This document shows, in pieces, positions 7,230 through 16,742 of a stretch of 64,000 nt of DNA (its first letter is position 1; each line of letters opens with the position of its first letter). The DNA comes from Rhodococcus sp. W8901 (GTDB lineage: Bacteria; Actinomycetota; Actinomycetes; Mycobacteriales; Mycobacteriaceae). A model generated the notes under the pieces. The model was not told where the DNA came from. It made no database searches and was given only the letters and a program-made list of their open reading frames with translations. The position numbers and the translations under genes are program-made. The stretch spans positions 5,022,001 through 5,086,000 of the forward strand of contig NZ_CP054690.1 of NCBI RefSeq assembly GCF_013348805.1. The letters are read 5' to 3'.

Positions 7230-9257
7230 ATGGACCCGCCCGCCAGTTCGGCCCCTCGGGACGCCGGGGCGAGCGGAACGTTCGAGCCCGTCCTGCCCGA
7301 GAGGCTCGGTTACCGGATCAAGTGTCGTCTCCTCGGTCCGCCGCTGACCACCGCCCGACTGCATCAGGAGCGGCTGTCCAAGACCACCGCGCTGGGTGTG
7401 TTGTCGCCGGACTGCATCTCGTCGTCCGCGTACGGCCCGGAGCAGGTACTCATCGAGTTGCTGCCGTACGCAGCGCTGGCCGCGTTCACGCTCCTGCTGC
7501 CGATCACCGGCGTCATCCTCGTCATCCTGATCCTGCTGACGCTGTCGTACCGGCAGGTGGTCATGCTCTACACCCGCGCCGGCGGCTCGTACGTCGTCGC
7601 GCGGGACAATTTCGGCCCCAAGACCGCCCAGATCGCGGCGGTCGCGCTGCTCATCGACTACGTCGTGACCGTCGCGGTGCAGTCCGCCGCCGGCACGGTG
7701 GCGGTGGTGTCGGCGGTCCCGGCGCTGGGCCCGTACAGCCTCGAGATCACCGTCGGCGCGGTGCTGCTGCTCGCGTACGGCAACCTGCGCGGCCTCAAGG
7801 AGGCGGGGCGCGCGTTCGCGTTCCCGATGTACTTCTTCGCGATGTCGATCGGGATCGTCATCGTGGTCGGGGTGATCCAGGCCCTGACCGGCAACCTCGA
7901 CCGGATCGACCCCACCACCCTCGACGGCGCCGTCGAGGTGCACCACGCCGACGGCCTGGTCATGGGGGCCACGGTCCTGGTGATCCTGCGCGCGTTCGCG
8001 AACGGCGGCACGTCGCTGACCGGATTGGAGGCGATCAGCAACGGCGTCAGCGCCTTCCAGAAACCGGAGGGCCCCAACGCCCGGCGCGCGCTGGTGATCA
8101 TGGCGTGCATCCTGGCGTTCCTCGTCTCGGGAGTCTCGCTGCTCGCCTATCTCACCCACGCCACCCCGTACGCCGCCGGATATCCGTCGGTGATCAGCCA
8201 GGAGGCGCGGATCGTCTTCGGCTCGGGCACGCTCGGCGACGTCCTGTTCGTGGTGGTGCAGATCGCGACCGCGCTGATCCTGTTCACCGGTGCGAACACC
8301 AGCTTCAACGGCTTCCCCTTCCTCGCCAGCTTCGTCGCCGACGACGCCTTCCTGCCGCGGCAGTTGCGGCGCCGCGGCCACCGCCTGGTGTTCTCCAACG
8401 CGATCATCGTGCTCACCGCGGTCGCGATCGTCCTCCTGATCGCGACCGACGCCAAGGTCAACGCGCTCGTCCCGTTCTACGCGATCGGGGTGTTCACCGG
8501 ATTCACGATGGCCGGCCTCGGCATGGCCCGGCACCACCAGAAGACCCGCGCTCCGGGCTGGCGCCGCGGCCTGGCGATCAACCTGGCCGCCGGCATCACG
8601 TCGCTGATCGTGGTCGCGATCTTCGCGATCGCGAAGTTCACCGAGGGCGCGTGGGTGGTGGTGATCGTGTTCCCGATCATGGTGCTGCTGCTGATCCGGC
8701 TCAACCGCGAGTACCGCAACGAGGCCGCCGAACTACGCGAACTCGGCGACGCCGAGGCCGACACCGAGGCCGTGTACTCGCACCACATCGTCATCGTGCT
8801 GGTCGACGCCCTCGACCTCGCCACCATCGAAGCGCTGCGATACGGTCGCAGCCTGCGCCCCAGCGAACTGCGGGCCGTGCACTTCGTCCTCGACAGCGCC
8901 CGCGCCGCGAACCTCAAACGGCAGTGGGAGCACAGCGACCTCGTGGTGCCACTCGAGCTCATCGAATGCCCGGACCGCCGCCTCTACCACGGGGTCCTCG
9001 AGATGATCGCCCGCGCCACCGCGCCCCGCACCGAGATCAGCGTGCTCCTGCCACGCCGCATCTACGGCTCGATCCTCGGCCGAGTGCTCCACGACCGCAC
9101 CGCCGAACACATCGCCAAGGCCATCAGCGACGTCCCCCACGCCGTCGCGATCATCGTCCCGTTCGACGCCTCCAACCGCACCGGTGTCCTCCGGGCACCG
9201 CCCCCGCCACCTACCCGCACAAGCGGAAGAGGCCCGTCACCCGCTGTCGGCGAATGA
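7230..9257 (+). CDS. KimA-like APC-superfamily potassium importer
   Basis: The 675-residue protein has about 12 transmembrane helices (residues ~60-480) and a cytoplasmic C-terminal domain with a universal-stress-protein-like fold (~510-660), the architecture of Bacillus KimA. Segments matching KimA as I recall it include the SPDCISSSAYGPEQ region (KimA Asp36/Tyr43), the LLIDYVVTVAV region (Asp117/Tyr118/Thr121) and SLTGLEAISN (Thr230/Glu233). One KimA position (Ser125) reads Gln here. KimA is a proton-coupled potassium symporter controlled by c-di-AMP. ATG at 7230 follows GGAGAACCC. No c-di-AMP riboswitch can fit in the short upstream gap. The alternative is a generic amino-acid permease. 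Confidence 0.75.
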   Translation: MDPPASSAPRDAGASGTFEPVLPERLGYRIKCRLLGPPLTTARLHQERLSKTTALGVLSPDCISSSAYGPEQVLIELLPYAALAAFTLLLPITGVILVILILLTLSYRQVVMLYTRAGGSYVVARDNFGPKTAQIAAVALLIDYVVTVAVQSAAGTVAVVSAVPALGPYSLEITVGAVLLLAYGNLRGLKEAGRAFAFPMYFFAMSIGIVIVVGVIQALTGNLDRIDPTTLDGAVEVHHADGLVMGATVLVILRAFANGGTSLTGLEAISNGVSAFQKPEGPNARRALVIMACILAFLVSGVSLLAYLTHATPYAAGYPSVISQEARIVFGSGTLGDVLFVVVQIATALILFTGANTSFNGFPFLASFVADDAFLPRQLRRRGHRLVFSNAIIVLTAVAIVLLIATDAKVNALVPFYAIGVFTGFTMAGLGMARHHQKTRAPGWRRGLAINLAAGITSLIVVAIFAIAKFTEGAWVVVIVFPIMVLLLIRLNREYRNEAAELRELGDAEADTEAVYSHHIVIVLVDALDLATIEALRYGRSLRPSELRAVHFVLDSARAANLKRQWEHSDLVVPLELIECPDRRLYHGVLEMIARATAPRTEISVLLPRRIYGSILGRVLHDRTAEHIAKAISDVPHAVAIIVPFDASNRTGVLRAPPPPPTRTSGRGPSPAVGE

Positions 9258-9262
9258 CGGGC
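9232..9262. terminator. Bidirectional hairpin between convergent genes
   Basis: GCCCGTCA (9232-9239) pairs with TGACGGGC (9255-9262). The right arm contains the stop codon of the KimA-like gene. The convergent secreted-protein gene ends 29 bases away. Confidence 0.5.
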
Positions 9263-9290
9263 ACCTTCAGGATTCGTCGGACGACCAGCC

Positions 9291-9908
9291 CTAGCTAGCC
9301 GCGCCGGCAGCTCCGCCGATCGAGCCGATCAGCGGCAGCAGGCTCGCGATGTCGATGCCGGCCTCGAGCGCCGTGCTACCGAAGGACAGCGCCGGCGACA
9401 GGCTGCCGATGCCGTCCGGAACGATCACCGGCACCATCGAGACACCGACGTTGGTCGGGTTCAGGACCGAACCCCACCCGCCGCAGGTGCCGAGGTAAAT
9501 GTAGACACCGTTGTCGACCTGCAAGGTCTTGGTATTCGCATTCGGGCCGGGGTTGAGGAGGTTGTTGCTCGCCGCGGGGCCGAGACGCAGCCCGGGCGAC
9601 GCCATGATCTGGACGAGCTTGCCGAAGTCCTTGTTGTTGTACGCGACGAAGGCCTCGAGACCCTGCTGGCCGTCGAGCAACGCCGAGGTGCAGCTGGACT
9701 CGTTGAACGCGCCCTCCGCCTTCTTCGGGTTGGTCAGCGTGAGTTCGAGGTTCTTGCCCCCGAAGTCACCCTGCTCGACCTTCAACTCCGGCCCGTCGTA
9801 GCGGTCGGCCGCGGCGGCCGTACCCGTCCCGGTCAGCGCCAGACCGGCGACCATCGCCGTCGATGCAGCCAGCCCCACCGCAACCTTCTTCATCCTGCGA
9901 AGCTTCAC
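9291..9908 (-). CDS. Secreted protein of unknown function
   Basis: The preferred start is GTG at 9908, which follows GGAGGAAACAC; an in-frame ATG nine codons upstream lacks such a site. The 205-residue product has a classic signal peptide (basic VKLRRMKK, hydrophobic core, TGTGTAAAADR) probably cleaved after Ala-Ala-Ala. The mature protein is Asn/Gly-rich with two cysteines (in ESSCTSALL and YLGTCGGWG) that could form a disulfide. It ends in a hydrophobic Gly/Ala-rich segment (about the last 35 residues) without a basic stop-transfer tail. I recognise no family; it is not an MspA-type porin by sequence. It is probably exported to the envelope or medium. Confidence 0.75.
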   Translation of the reverse strand: MKLRRMKKVAVGLAASTAMVAGLALTGTGTAAAADRYDGPELKVEQGDFGGKNLELTLTNPKKAEGAFNESSCTSALLDGQQGLEAFVAYNNKDFGKLVQIMASPGLRLGPAASNNLLNPGPNANTKTLQVDNGVYIYLGTCGGWGSVLNPTNVGVSMVPVIVPDGIGSLSPALSFGSTALEAGIDIASLLPLIGSIGGAAGAAS

Positions 9909-10044
9909 GTGTTTCCTCCGTTTCCGATGCGACACCCCGGTCGTCGCCGCAGCTGAGCCGGGGCGAGATCGGCCCCCTATCGTGCCACGCCGCAGTCACC
10001 GACGAGCTTTGCGCCGCACCTGAACCGAAAGAGCCTTCAGTTGG

Positions 10045-10899
10045 TCATCGGGAGCCGGGATACCTCAGGAACCGCGTCAGGTAGGGCACTATGCGGGTCA
10101 CCGGGACCGGTCGAGGCCAGGAGTCGGCACGGAAGTAGGCGTCCGATCCGCCGTCGACGAAAACAACACTCCCGCAGAGGAAGTCCGCCGCGTCCGACAG
10201 CATGAACACGACCCAGTCGCCGAGCTGGCCGGCGTCGCCGAAGCCGCCGACCGGCACCGGGAATCGTCGGACCGTCTTCGCCTCCGAAGGTGTCGCAAGT
10301 TGCTCCTCGAGCAGCGGCGTCATGATCGCACCCGGAGCGAGGACGTTGAGCCGGATCCCGGCACCAGCCCACTACTCGGCCGTCGCGTGCCGACGGGCCC
10401 ATCGGGTGACAGCGATTTTCGATCCGGCGTAGAGGATCGGTGCCGCGCCCTTGCCGAACCAGCGCACCGACCGCACCGCCCTGTCCACATCAGCGGACAG
10501 GAAGGCGTTAATGGTGCGCCGCGGCACCGCGGGTGTCACCGTCGTCGAATTACTACCGAACACAACCACTTTGGCCCTGCCGGATGCCGCCAGCGCTGGG
10601 CGCCACCCGTCGAGCAATTCCACGACACCCAGATAGTTCACCGCGCCGATCAGGGGAAGCCGGTCGGCACCGGGCGCCGGGCCCACTCCGGCGGCGAGCA
10701 CCGCACCGTCGAGCCTGCCTCCCGCCCGCGACAACACTTCCCGCACAGCGTGACTGCGCCCCGCGACAGTGGACAGATCGGCGACCACCTCGGCTGCGGA
10801 GAGGTCGACACCGATGACGGTGTGTCCCGCCGCAGTCAGCTTGTCCACGACCGCGCGCCCCATACCCGACGCCGAACCCGTGACGGCATAGACACCCAT
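10045..10899 (-). pseudogene. SDR-family oxidoreductase interrupted by an in-frame TAG
   Basis: ATG at 10899 (after GGGGGAGTGTGCTGG) opens a short-chain dehydrogenase. It has the cofactor motif TGSASGMG, a serine in VFGSNSTT and the catalytic pair in YAGSK. After RRHATAE the frame meets TAG at 10372-10374. It then resumes in the same frame as WAGAGIRLNVLAPGAIMTP and continues through a normal SDR C-terminus (VVFVDGGSDAYFR) to 10045. The rest of the frame is undamaged, so a single substitution or insertion of a stop codon explains it. It resembles 3-alpha-hydroxysteroid-dehydrogenase-like SDRs. It could be a recent pseudogene, a sequencing error or a readthrough gene. Confidence 0.75.
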
Positions 10900-11012
10900 C
10901 CAGCACACTCCCCCGGAACGGCCGATCGGCGCCGGGGACCGTCCCCGACGAGGCCGTCGATGAATTTGACACCCTACGCCGCCACCTCGTCGACCATGCC
11001 CGAAAAGAGCTG

Positions 11013-11053
11013 AAGGTCCCTTCACGCGCTGCCAGCGCACGGAGGGACCCTTA
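11013..11053 (-). terminator. Hairpin downstream of cysE
   Basis: AAGGTCCCTTC...GCGCTG pairs with CAGCGC...GGAGGGACCCTT with minor mismatches, forming a long stem just past the cysE stop codon at 11070. Confidence 0.6.
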
Positions 11054-11069
11054 AGCTAGGGAGCCGGGC

Positions 11070-11648
11070 TCAGATGTACATGGCCGGATCGATGTACGAC
11101 GTCGGATCGACCAGTTGCTCGTGGCTCTTGCGCTGCCGCACCGACGCCGGGATACCCGTCGCGATGGCGTCGGCGGGGACGTCACGGGTGACGACGGCGT
11201 TGGCGCCGATCGCGCTGTCGTCGCCGATCACCACCGGCCCCAGCACCTTCGCGCCGGCGCCGATGGTGACGCGGTTGCCGATCGTGGGGTGCCGCTTGGT
11301 CTTCGCGAGCGACCGCCCGCCGAGCGTGACGCCGTGGTAGATCATCACGTCGTCGCCGATCTCGGTGGTCTCGCCGATCACGACGCCCATGCCGTGGTCG
11401 ATGAAGAACCGCCGCCCGATCGTGGCACCGGGATGGATCTCGATGCCGGTGAGGAACCGCGTGAACTGGGCCAGCATGCGAGCCGGGCCGCGCAGCGCGG
11501 GCTTGGCCCACATGCGGTGCGCCACCCGGTGCGACCAGATAGCGTGCAGACCCGAGTACACGACGGCGTTCTCGACGTCGCTGCGCGCGGCCGGATCCTG
11601 GCCTCGTGCGGCCCGGAGATCCTCCCGGATGGTGCGCAGGACACTCAC
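11070..11648 (-). CDS. cysE: Serine O-acetyltransferase
   Basis: The 192-residue enzyme makes O-acetylserine from serine and acetyl-CoA, the first committed step of cysteine synthesis. The N-terminal alpha-helical SATase domain ([20 protein letters not shown]) is followed by the left-handed beta-helix of hexapeptide repeats, including [20 protein letters not shown] with the catalytic His, and by [19 protein letters not shown]. The GTG start at 11648 lies five bases after the cysK stop codon with GGGGCTGAGCACT upstream, so the two are translated from one operon. An upstream in-frame extension into cysK is not needed. Confidence 0.93.
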   Translation of the reverse strand: MSVLRTIREDLRAARGQDPAARSDVENAVVYSGLHAIWSHRVAHRMWAKPALRGPARMLAQFTRFLTGIEIHPGATIGRRFFIDHGMGVVIGETTEIGDDVMIYHGVTLGGRSLAKTKRHPTIGNRVTIGAGAKVLGPVVIGDDSAIGANAVVTRDVPADAIATGIPASVRQRKSHEQLVDPTSYIDPAMYI

Positions 11649-11653
11649 AGTGC

Positions 11654-12586
11654 TCAGCCCCGGATGTGCTCGAACAGCGGGGTGGAGATGTACCGTTCGC
11701 CGAAGTCGGGCACCACCACGACGATCATCTTTCCGGCGTTCTCGGGACGCTTCGCCAACTCGAGGGCCGCCCACACGTTCGCGCCCGCCGAGATGCCGCC
11801 GAGGATGCCCTCGTCGGTGCCGAGGCTGCGCGCGACGCGGATGGCGTCGTCGAACTCGACGTCGATGATCTCGTCGTAGATCTCGCGATCGAGGACCTCG
11901 GGCACGAAGTTGGCGCCGATGCCCTGGATCTTGTGCGGTCCGGGCTGGCCGCCGTTGAGGATCGGCGAGTCGGCCGGCTCGACGCCGACGATCTGCACGT
12001 CCGGCTTGTGTGCCCGGAGGGTGCGGCCGACGCCGGTCAGGGTGCCACCGGTGCCGATGCCCGCGACGAAGATGTCGACCTCGCCGGCGGTGTCGGCCCA
12101 GATCTCCTCGCCGGTGGTGCGCTCGTGGATCGCCGGGTTGGCGGCGTTCGCGAACTGGCGAGCCAGGACGGCGTTGTCGTTCTGCGCGACCAGTTCCTCG
12201 GCCTTCTTCACCGCACCGGCCATACCCTCGGCGCCGGGCGTGAGCACGATCTCGGCGCCGAACGCGCGCAGCATGACGCGACGCTCGGTCGACATCGTCT
12301 CCGGCATCGTGAGGATGACCTTGTAGCCGCGGGCCGCGCCGACCATCGCGAGCGCGATGCCGGTGTTGCCGGACGTGCCCTCGACGATGGTGCCGCCGGG
12401 CTTCAGCTCACCGGACTGCTCGGCGGCGTCGATGATCGCGACACCGATCCGGTCCTTGACGCTGTTGGCGGGGTTGTAGAACTCGAGCTTCGCAACCACC
12501 TGGGCGCCGAGGCCCTCGGTGAGGCGGTTCAGCCGCACCAGCGGGGTGCGCCCGACCAGCTCGGTGACGTTGTCGTAGATCCCCAT
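11654..12586 (-). CDS. cysK: Cysteine synthase A (O-acetylserine sulfhydrylase)
   Basis: The 310-residue PLP enzyme converts O-acetylserine and sulfide to cysteine. It shows the PLP-lysine in NSVKDRIG (Lys44), the substrate loop [12 protein letters not shown], the glycine-rich [10 protein letters not shown] phosphate cradle and the C-terminal [17 protein letters not shown] at 12586 follows GAGGAGGATTCGGC. It is the first gene of a cysK-cysE operon, the usual actinobacterial pairing, which allows formation of the CysE-CysK complex. Confidence 0.95.
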   Translation of the reverse strand: MGIYDNVTELVGRTPLVRLNRLTEGLGAQVVAKLEFYNPANSVKDRIGVAIIDAAEQSGELKPGGTIVEGTSGNTGIALAMVGAARGYKVILTMPETMSTERRVMLRAFGAEIVLTPGAEGMAGAVKKAEELVAQNDNAVLARQFANAANPAIHERTTGEEIWADTAGEVDIFVAGIGTGGTLTGVGRTLRAHKPDVQIVGVEPADSPILNGGQPGPHKIQGIGANFVPEVLDREIYDEIIDVEFDDAIRVARSLGTDEGILGGISAGANVWAALELAKRPENAGKMIVVVVPDFGERYISTPLFEHIRG

Positions 12587-12755
12587 GCCGAATCCTCCTC
12601 GCGGCCACTCGGGCAGCCGGGTCGTTGTCTGGTTGGAGTTATTGCACCATCCCGTCGCGACGGGCATCCCATCGGGTCCGCTCATGTACGAACGTATACA
12701 CACGACGACATCTTGGGGCGCCGACGTGGAGCCCACACCCGCCAACCCCCTGAAC

Positions 12756-12804
12756 GCCGAATGTCACATCGGTTCAGTTGGACTGAACCAATGTGACATT
12801 CGGC
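12756..12804. repeat. Near-perfect 23-bp inverted repeat between pckA and cysK
   Basis: The arm 12756-12778 (begins GCCGAATGTCACAT, ends GGTTCAGT) is the reverse complement of 12782-12804 apart from one C/A mismatch, with a three-base TGG loop. It lies 14 bases beyond the pckA stop codon, where a terminator would be expected, but has no U-tract. The arms are AT-richer than the surroundings, and the duplex is unusually long for a terminator of this organism. Confidence 0.8.
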
Positions 12805-12817
12805 TACGAAACGGGGA

Positions 12818-14647
12818 TCAGCTCAGGCGCTGCTTCAGGGCCTCGAACTCGTCGCGGACGCCCGAAGGCACCTTCTCGCCGAGGAACTCGAGCCACTCCT
12901 CGATGAGCGGGATCTCGGCCTTCCACTCCTCGACGTTCACGGCCAGGGCCTCGTCGACATCCGCGGCCTCGACGTCCAGGCCGTCGAGCGTGAGGTCGGC
13001 GGCGGTCGGGACGAAACCGATCGGGGTGCTGACGGCGTCGGCCTTGTGCTCGATGCGGTCGATGATCCACTTCAGCACGCGGGAGTTCTCGCCGAAACCG
13101 GGCCACAGGAAGCGGCCGTCGTCGCCACGACGGAACCAGTTCACGTAGAAGATCTTGGGGAGCTTCTCCGAGTCGGCGTTCTTGCCGAGGTTGATCCAGT
13201 GGTTCAGGTAGTCACCGGCGTTGTAGCCGAGGAACGGCAGCATCGCCATCGGGTCGCGGCGCACGGCGCCGACCTTGCCCTCAGCCGCAGCGGTCTGCTC
13301 GGACGACAGCGTCGCACCGAGGAAGGTGCCGTGCTGCCAGTCGAACGACTCACTGACCAGCGGAACCGTGGTCTTGCGACGTCCACCGAACAGGATCGCC
13401 GAGATCGGGACACCCTGCGGGTCGTCCCACTCGGGGGCCAGGATCGGGCACTGCGACATCGGGGTGCAGTAACGCGAGTTCGGGTGGGCAGCGTTGGTGC
13501 CGGACTCGGGGGTCCAGTCGTTGCCCTTCCAATCAAGGAGATGCTGAGGTGTCTCTTCCAGACCCTCCCACCACACGTCACCGTCGTCGGTCAGGCCGAC
13601 GTTGGTGTACAGCGTGTTGCCCGCCTCGACCGTCTTCATGGCGTTGGGGTTGGAGCCGTGGTTGGTGCCCGGCGCGACGCCGAAGAAACCGAACTCCGGG
13701 TTGACGGCGTACAGACGGCCGTCCTCACCGAAACGCATCCACGCGATGTCGTCACCGAGGGTCTCGGCACGCCAGCCCGGGATGGTCGGCTGGATCATCG
13801 CGAGGTTGGTCTTGCCACACGCCGACGGGAATGCCGCGGCGACGTAGTAGGCCTTGTCCTCGGGCGAGATCAGCTTGAGGATCAGCATGTGCTCGGCCAG
13901 CCAGCCCTCGTCGTGCGCCATCGCGGAGGCGATACGCAGCGAGTAGCACTTCTTGCCCAGCAGAGCGTTGCCGCCGTAGCCGGAGCCGTAGCTCCAGATC
14001 TCGCGGTCCTCGGGGAAGTGGGTGATGTACTTGGTGTCGTTGCACGGCCAGGGAACATCAGCGACGTCGCCCACCAGCGGAGCGCCCACCGAGTGCAGCG
14101 CCTTCACGAACGGGCGGTCGGTGCCCATCTTCTCGAGCGCGGCCTTGCCCATGCGGGTCATGATGCGCATCGAGACGACGACGTACTCGGAGTCGGTGAT
14201 CTCGACGCCCAGCTTCGGGTCGTCGGCGCCGAGGGGACCCATGCAGAACGGCACCACGTACATGGTGCGACCGCGCATGCTGCCGCGGTACAGGTCCGTC
14301 ATGAGGGCCCGCATCTCGGTCGGGTCCATCCAGTTGTTGGTCGGGCCGGCGTCGATCTGCTCCTTCGAGCAGATGTACGTGCGGGACTCGACGCGCGCAA
14401 CGTCGGACGGGTCGGAGTTGCCGAGGAACGAGTTCGGCTTCTTCTCCTCGTTGAGACGGGTGAACGTCCCGGCCTCGACGAGCTGATCGGTCAGGCGCTC
14501 CCACTCCTCGTCGGAGCCGTCCGCGAAGACGACCCGGTCGGGCTGGGTCAGCTCGGCAACCTCTTGCACCCAGGCGAGCAGCTCGCTGTGCTCAGTGGGG
14601 GGTGTGCCGTCAGTTCCGTTCAGACCGGGGATGGTCGCTGAGGTCAT
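12818..14647 (-). CDS. pckA: GTP-dependent phosphoenolpyruvate carboxykinase
   Basis: The 609-residue cytoplasmic enzyme interconverts oxaloacetate plus GTP and PEP plus CO2, the gate to gluconeogenesis. It has the GTP-class signature, including the P-loop with the reactive cysteine ([15 protein letters not shown]), the PEP-binding [18 protein letters not shown] segment and the C-terminal [23 protein letters not shown] at 14647 is preceded by AGGAGAGTTTG. Its length matches the ~606-residue mycobacterial enzyme, and its place beside the trmB-mmpL3 block matches Rv0211. A hairpin (14690-14712) lies in the leader. Confidence 0.97.
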   Translation of the reverse strand: MTSATIPGLNGTDGTPPTEHSELLAWVQEVAELTQPDRVVFADGSDEEWERLTDQLVEAGTFTRLNEEKKPNSFLGNSDPSDVARVESRTYICSKEQIDAGPTNNWMDPTEMRALMTDLYRGSMRGRTMYVVPFCMGPLGADDPKLGVEITDSEYVVVSMRIMTRMGKAALEKMGTDRPFVKALHSVGAPLVGDVADVPWPCNDTKYITHFPEDREIWSYGSGYGGNALLGKKCYSLRIASAMAHDEGWLAEHMLILKLISPEDKAYYVAAAFPSACGKTNLAMIQPTIPGWRAETLGDDIAWMRFGEDGRLYAVNPEFGFFGVAPGTNHGSNPNAMKTVEAGNTLYTNVGLTDDGDVWWEGLEETPQHLLDWKGNDWTPESGTNAAHPNSRYCTPMSQCPILAPEWDDPQGVPISAILFGGRRKTTVPLVSESFDWQHGTFLGATLSSEQTAAAEGKVGAVRRDPMAMLPFLGYNAGDYLNHWINLGKNADSEKLPKIFYVNWFRRGDDGRFLWPGFGENSRVLKWIIDRIEHKADAVSTPIGFVPTAADLTLDGLDVEAADVDEALAVNVEEWKAEIPLIEEWLEFLGEKVPSGVRDEFEALKQRLS

Positions 14648-14689
14648 CAAACTCTCCTGGGGTGGGGCCGGGAACCGATCCAACCACGT

Positions 14690-14712
14690 CAGCCCCGCAC
14701 ATGACGGGGCTG
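14690..14712 (-). promoter_or_regulatory. Hairpin in the pckA leader
   Basis: CAGCCCCG (14690-14697) pairs with CGGGGCTG (14705-14712) about 43 bases before the pckA start. It may affect leader stability. No riboswitch family is recognisable. Confidence 0.4.
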
Positions 14713-14827
14713 AGAGGTAAGCCGAACCGATTTCCCCCTCTCGGCGGGGTGCAGCCCGCCCACTCCGCTGCTGCTCACGTACGTCACCGTGGACAACGAA
14801 CGAAGGACACGGGTGCCGGGTGTCCTA

Positions 14828-14833
14828 GCTATA
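14828..14833 (-). promoter_or_regulatory. Candidate -10 hexamer for pckA
   Basis: TATAGC on the minus strand, with a weak TGGAC-type -35 about 16 bases upstream, would give a leader of about 170-180 bases. It is the only -10-like hexamer noticed in the 296-base gap before pckA, which otherwise shows nothing except the leader hairpin. Confidence 0.3.
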
Positions 14834-14943
14834 GAGGTTAACGCCGCGCGTCCAGGTTGGGGGAACCGGGTGTCGTCGGTTCGGTCACAGGAACGATTCA
14901 GACGACGACGGGATCCTGCCGCGGCAGCGGACCTGCGCGTTCG

Positions 14944-15249
14944 CTACGCGCCGAGGGTCCCCTCGTCGGTGCGTTCCCACCGCTCCCCGCCGTCGGCGTC
15001 CCGATGGAATTCCCAGGACGAGTAGTCGCCGTGGCCGCCGACGATGGTCAGGTTGTCGGCGTCGCCGTCGCCGTCCAGGTCGCTCGCGACGATCATCGCG
15101 TCGTCGACCTCGAAGGTCTGGGTGTCGAGGATGCCGTCGCCGTCGATGTCGTGCGCAGGCCCGGTCAGGTGCACCGCACCCGAGTCGGCCCCGAACGAGT
15201 CGAGATCGACGTCCGGCAGGTTTCCCGTCACATCGTCGGTCGTGATCAT
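14944..15249 (-). CDS. Small acidic protein with calcium-type DxDxDG loops
   Basis: The 101-residue product starts at ATG 15249 behind GGGAGGCATC. It contains two DxDxDG motifs (HDIDGDGILDTQ and SDLDGDGDADN), typical of calcium-binding loops in FG-GAP or dockerin-like repeats. The C-terminus SSWEFHRDADGGERWERTDEG is rich in charge. There is no signal peptide. It resembles the small actinobacterial DUF6802-type proteins, which are uncharacterised. It lies 92 bases downstream of the P-loop/coiled-coil pair on the same strand and may be the last gene of that operon. Confidence 0.7.
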   Translation of the reverse strand: MITTDDVTGNLPDVDLDSFGADSGAVHLTGPAHDIDGDGILDTQTFEVDDAMIVASDLDGDGDADNLTIVGGHGDYSSWEFHRDADGGERWERTDEGTLGA

Positions 15250-15341
15250 GATGCCTCCCGCTGGTCGTGCCACTACAACTGTGGCTACGACGTTGGACGC
15301 GCCGCCGCTCCACTCGGTTCCACCGCGTTCGTCGGCGTTCC

Positions 15342-16742
15342 TCAGTGCCCCGCGAGCCCCGAGAACCCCTCGAGCACCCGCAGGAGGACGGCGTGGTCCC
15401 GCTCGCAGGACGCGAGCCGGCCGCTGCGTTCCGTCGCGAGACGCCGGGCCTCGACGTCGAGGGCGGCCAACTCCTCGTCGACGGTGACGGTGGCGGCGCG
15501 ACTGTCCGCGACGATGCGGGCACCCACCGCGGCCTCGGTCTCGAGGATCCGCCCCAACACGCGCTGCTCCAGTTCGGCCCGCAGCTGCGCGGTCGTGTCC
15601 GACGCCCACTGCCGCAGGTGTGCCCGGTCCGCGACCAGGCGGCGGGACCGCGCCAGCCACCAGGCCGCGGCGCCGCCGAGCATGAGAGCGATCGGGATGG
15701 TCGCGATGTCGAGCGCCGGCACCATCGAGATCGGCGCCACCGCGAGACGTCCCAGGCCCACACCGGCCGATGCGCCGACGACGACCATCATCCCGTCCTC
15801 GACACCGCGGTGCCGCGGCTCCGGCCCCGACGGCGCGGCCGCCGGTCGACCCGCGTCCGCAGGCGGGACATCGGACACCCCGGCCCGACGGACCAGCTCG
15901 CCGAGGTGCCGCTCGACCGCGGCGTCGAGCTCGGCGGTGGCTGCGGCGGCCAGGTGGCCCATCCGTTCCGGGAAGGCCTGCAGTTCGCGGCGTCCCGCAC
16001 GATCGATCTCCGTCCGCGCCGTCGCCGACACCGCCCGGACCCGGCCGCCGGCCTCGTGCAGCAGGTCGACGCGGGCGCGCTGGACGTCGGCGCGCAACCG
16101 GCCGAGCCGCTCGGCCCGGCCCCCGTCCCGCTCCATCGCGAGCCGGGTCCTGCGCGCACGCAGCGCGGCGGCGGCCTCGTCGCTGCCGTCACGCAGGGCC
16201 CGCGCGGTGCCGGTGATCTGTCGACACGTCCGTTCCACCAGCGAGACGGCTCCGCGGCGCGCGTTGCGCTGGGCCGTGGTGTCCGGGTCCTCGGCGAGCG
16301 CCTCGCGCACCGCCGCGGTCATTAGATCCGGCGAGGACAGGACCCGGACGTCGGCGAATCTGATCGAGTGCGCCCGCAGCAGCGCCTCGTCCCGCTCCCG
16401 CACCGAGTCCCGGTCCGGATGCTCGCCGGCGCCGGTCGACACGAAGACGACGCGTTCGACGTCGTGCGCGGCCGCGTCGAGCGCGGCGAGCTCGTCCCGC
16501 CCCAGGACCGAGGCCGCGTCGAGCACCATCACCACGACGCCGGCGCCGTCCGGTGCGTCGATCGCGGGCTCGAACGGTGCAAGGGCGTCGAGGACCGGTC
16601 TCGGGTCGATCCCGCGCACCGCGACCACGTGCACGGATCGCATCCCGGTCCGAGCATCCTCCCGCCATCCCCGCAGTCCGTCCGGGTTCCACCGCTCGAC
16701 GATCCGCTGTGCGTCGGGTGGAAACCCGCCGACCTCGGTCAC
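15342..16742 (-). CDS. Large coiled-coil membrane-associated protein (Rv0210-like by position)
   Basis: The 466-residue product starts at a GTG that overlaps the TGA of the upstream gene (GTGA), so the two are translationally coupled. The N-terminal ~150 residues have a GTPase-like core pattern (GVVVMVLDAASVLG, VERVVFVSTGAGEH) but no P-loop. The middle and end are long Arg/Ala/Glu-rich helices, probably coiled coil. A pair of hydrophobic helices lies at about residues 315-365 (MMVVVGASAGVGLGRLAVAP and IALMLGGAAAWWLARSRR). This layout recalls dynamin-like membrane GTPases, but homology is not shown. Rv0209-Rv0210 occupy the same place next to pckA in mycobacteria. Confidence 0.7.
   Translation of the reverse strand: MTEVGGFPPDAQRIVERWNPDGLRGWREDARTGMRSVHVVAVRGIDPRPVLDALAPFEPAIDAPDGAGVVVMVLDAASVLGRDELAALDAAAHDVERVVFVSTGAGEHPDRDSVRERDEALLRAHSIRFADVRVLSSPDLMTAAVREALAEDPDTTAQRNARRGAVSLVERTCRQITGTARALRDGSDEAAAALRARRTRLAMERDGGRAERLGRLRADVQRARVDLLHEAGGRVRAVSATARTEIDRAGRRELQAFPERMGHLAAAATAELDAAVERHLGELVRRAGVSDVPPADAGRPAAAPSGPEPRHRGVEDGMMVVVGASAGVGLGRLAVAPISMVPALDIATIPIALMLGGAAAWWLARSRRLVADRAHLRQWASDTTAQLRAELEQRVLGRILETEAAVGARIVADSRAATVTVDEELAALDVEARRLATERSGRLASCERDHAVLLRVLEGFSGLAGH

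Noticed and set aside
6195-8537. 780-codon antisense frame opposite the CDF and KimA-like genes
   Set aside because: Low-complexity Arg/Asp/Gln composition without motifs; both sense genes are clear.
9291-9908. MspA-type porin
   Set aside because: Length and secretion fit, but none of the MspA sequence landmarks I know are present.
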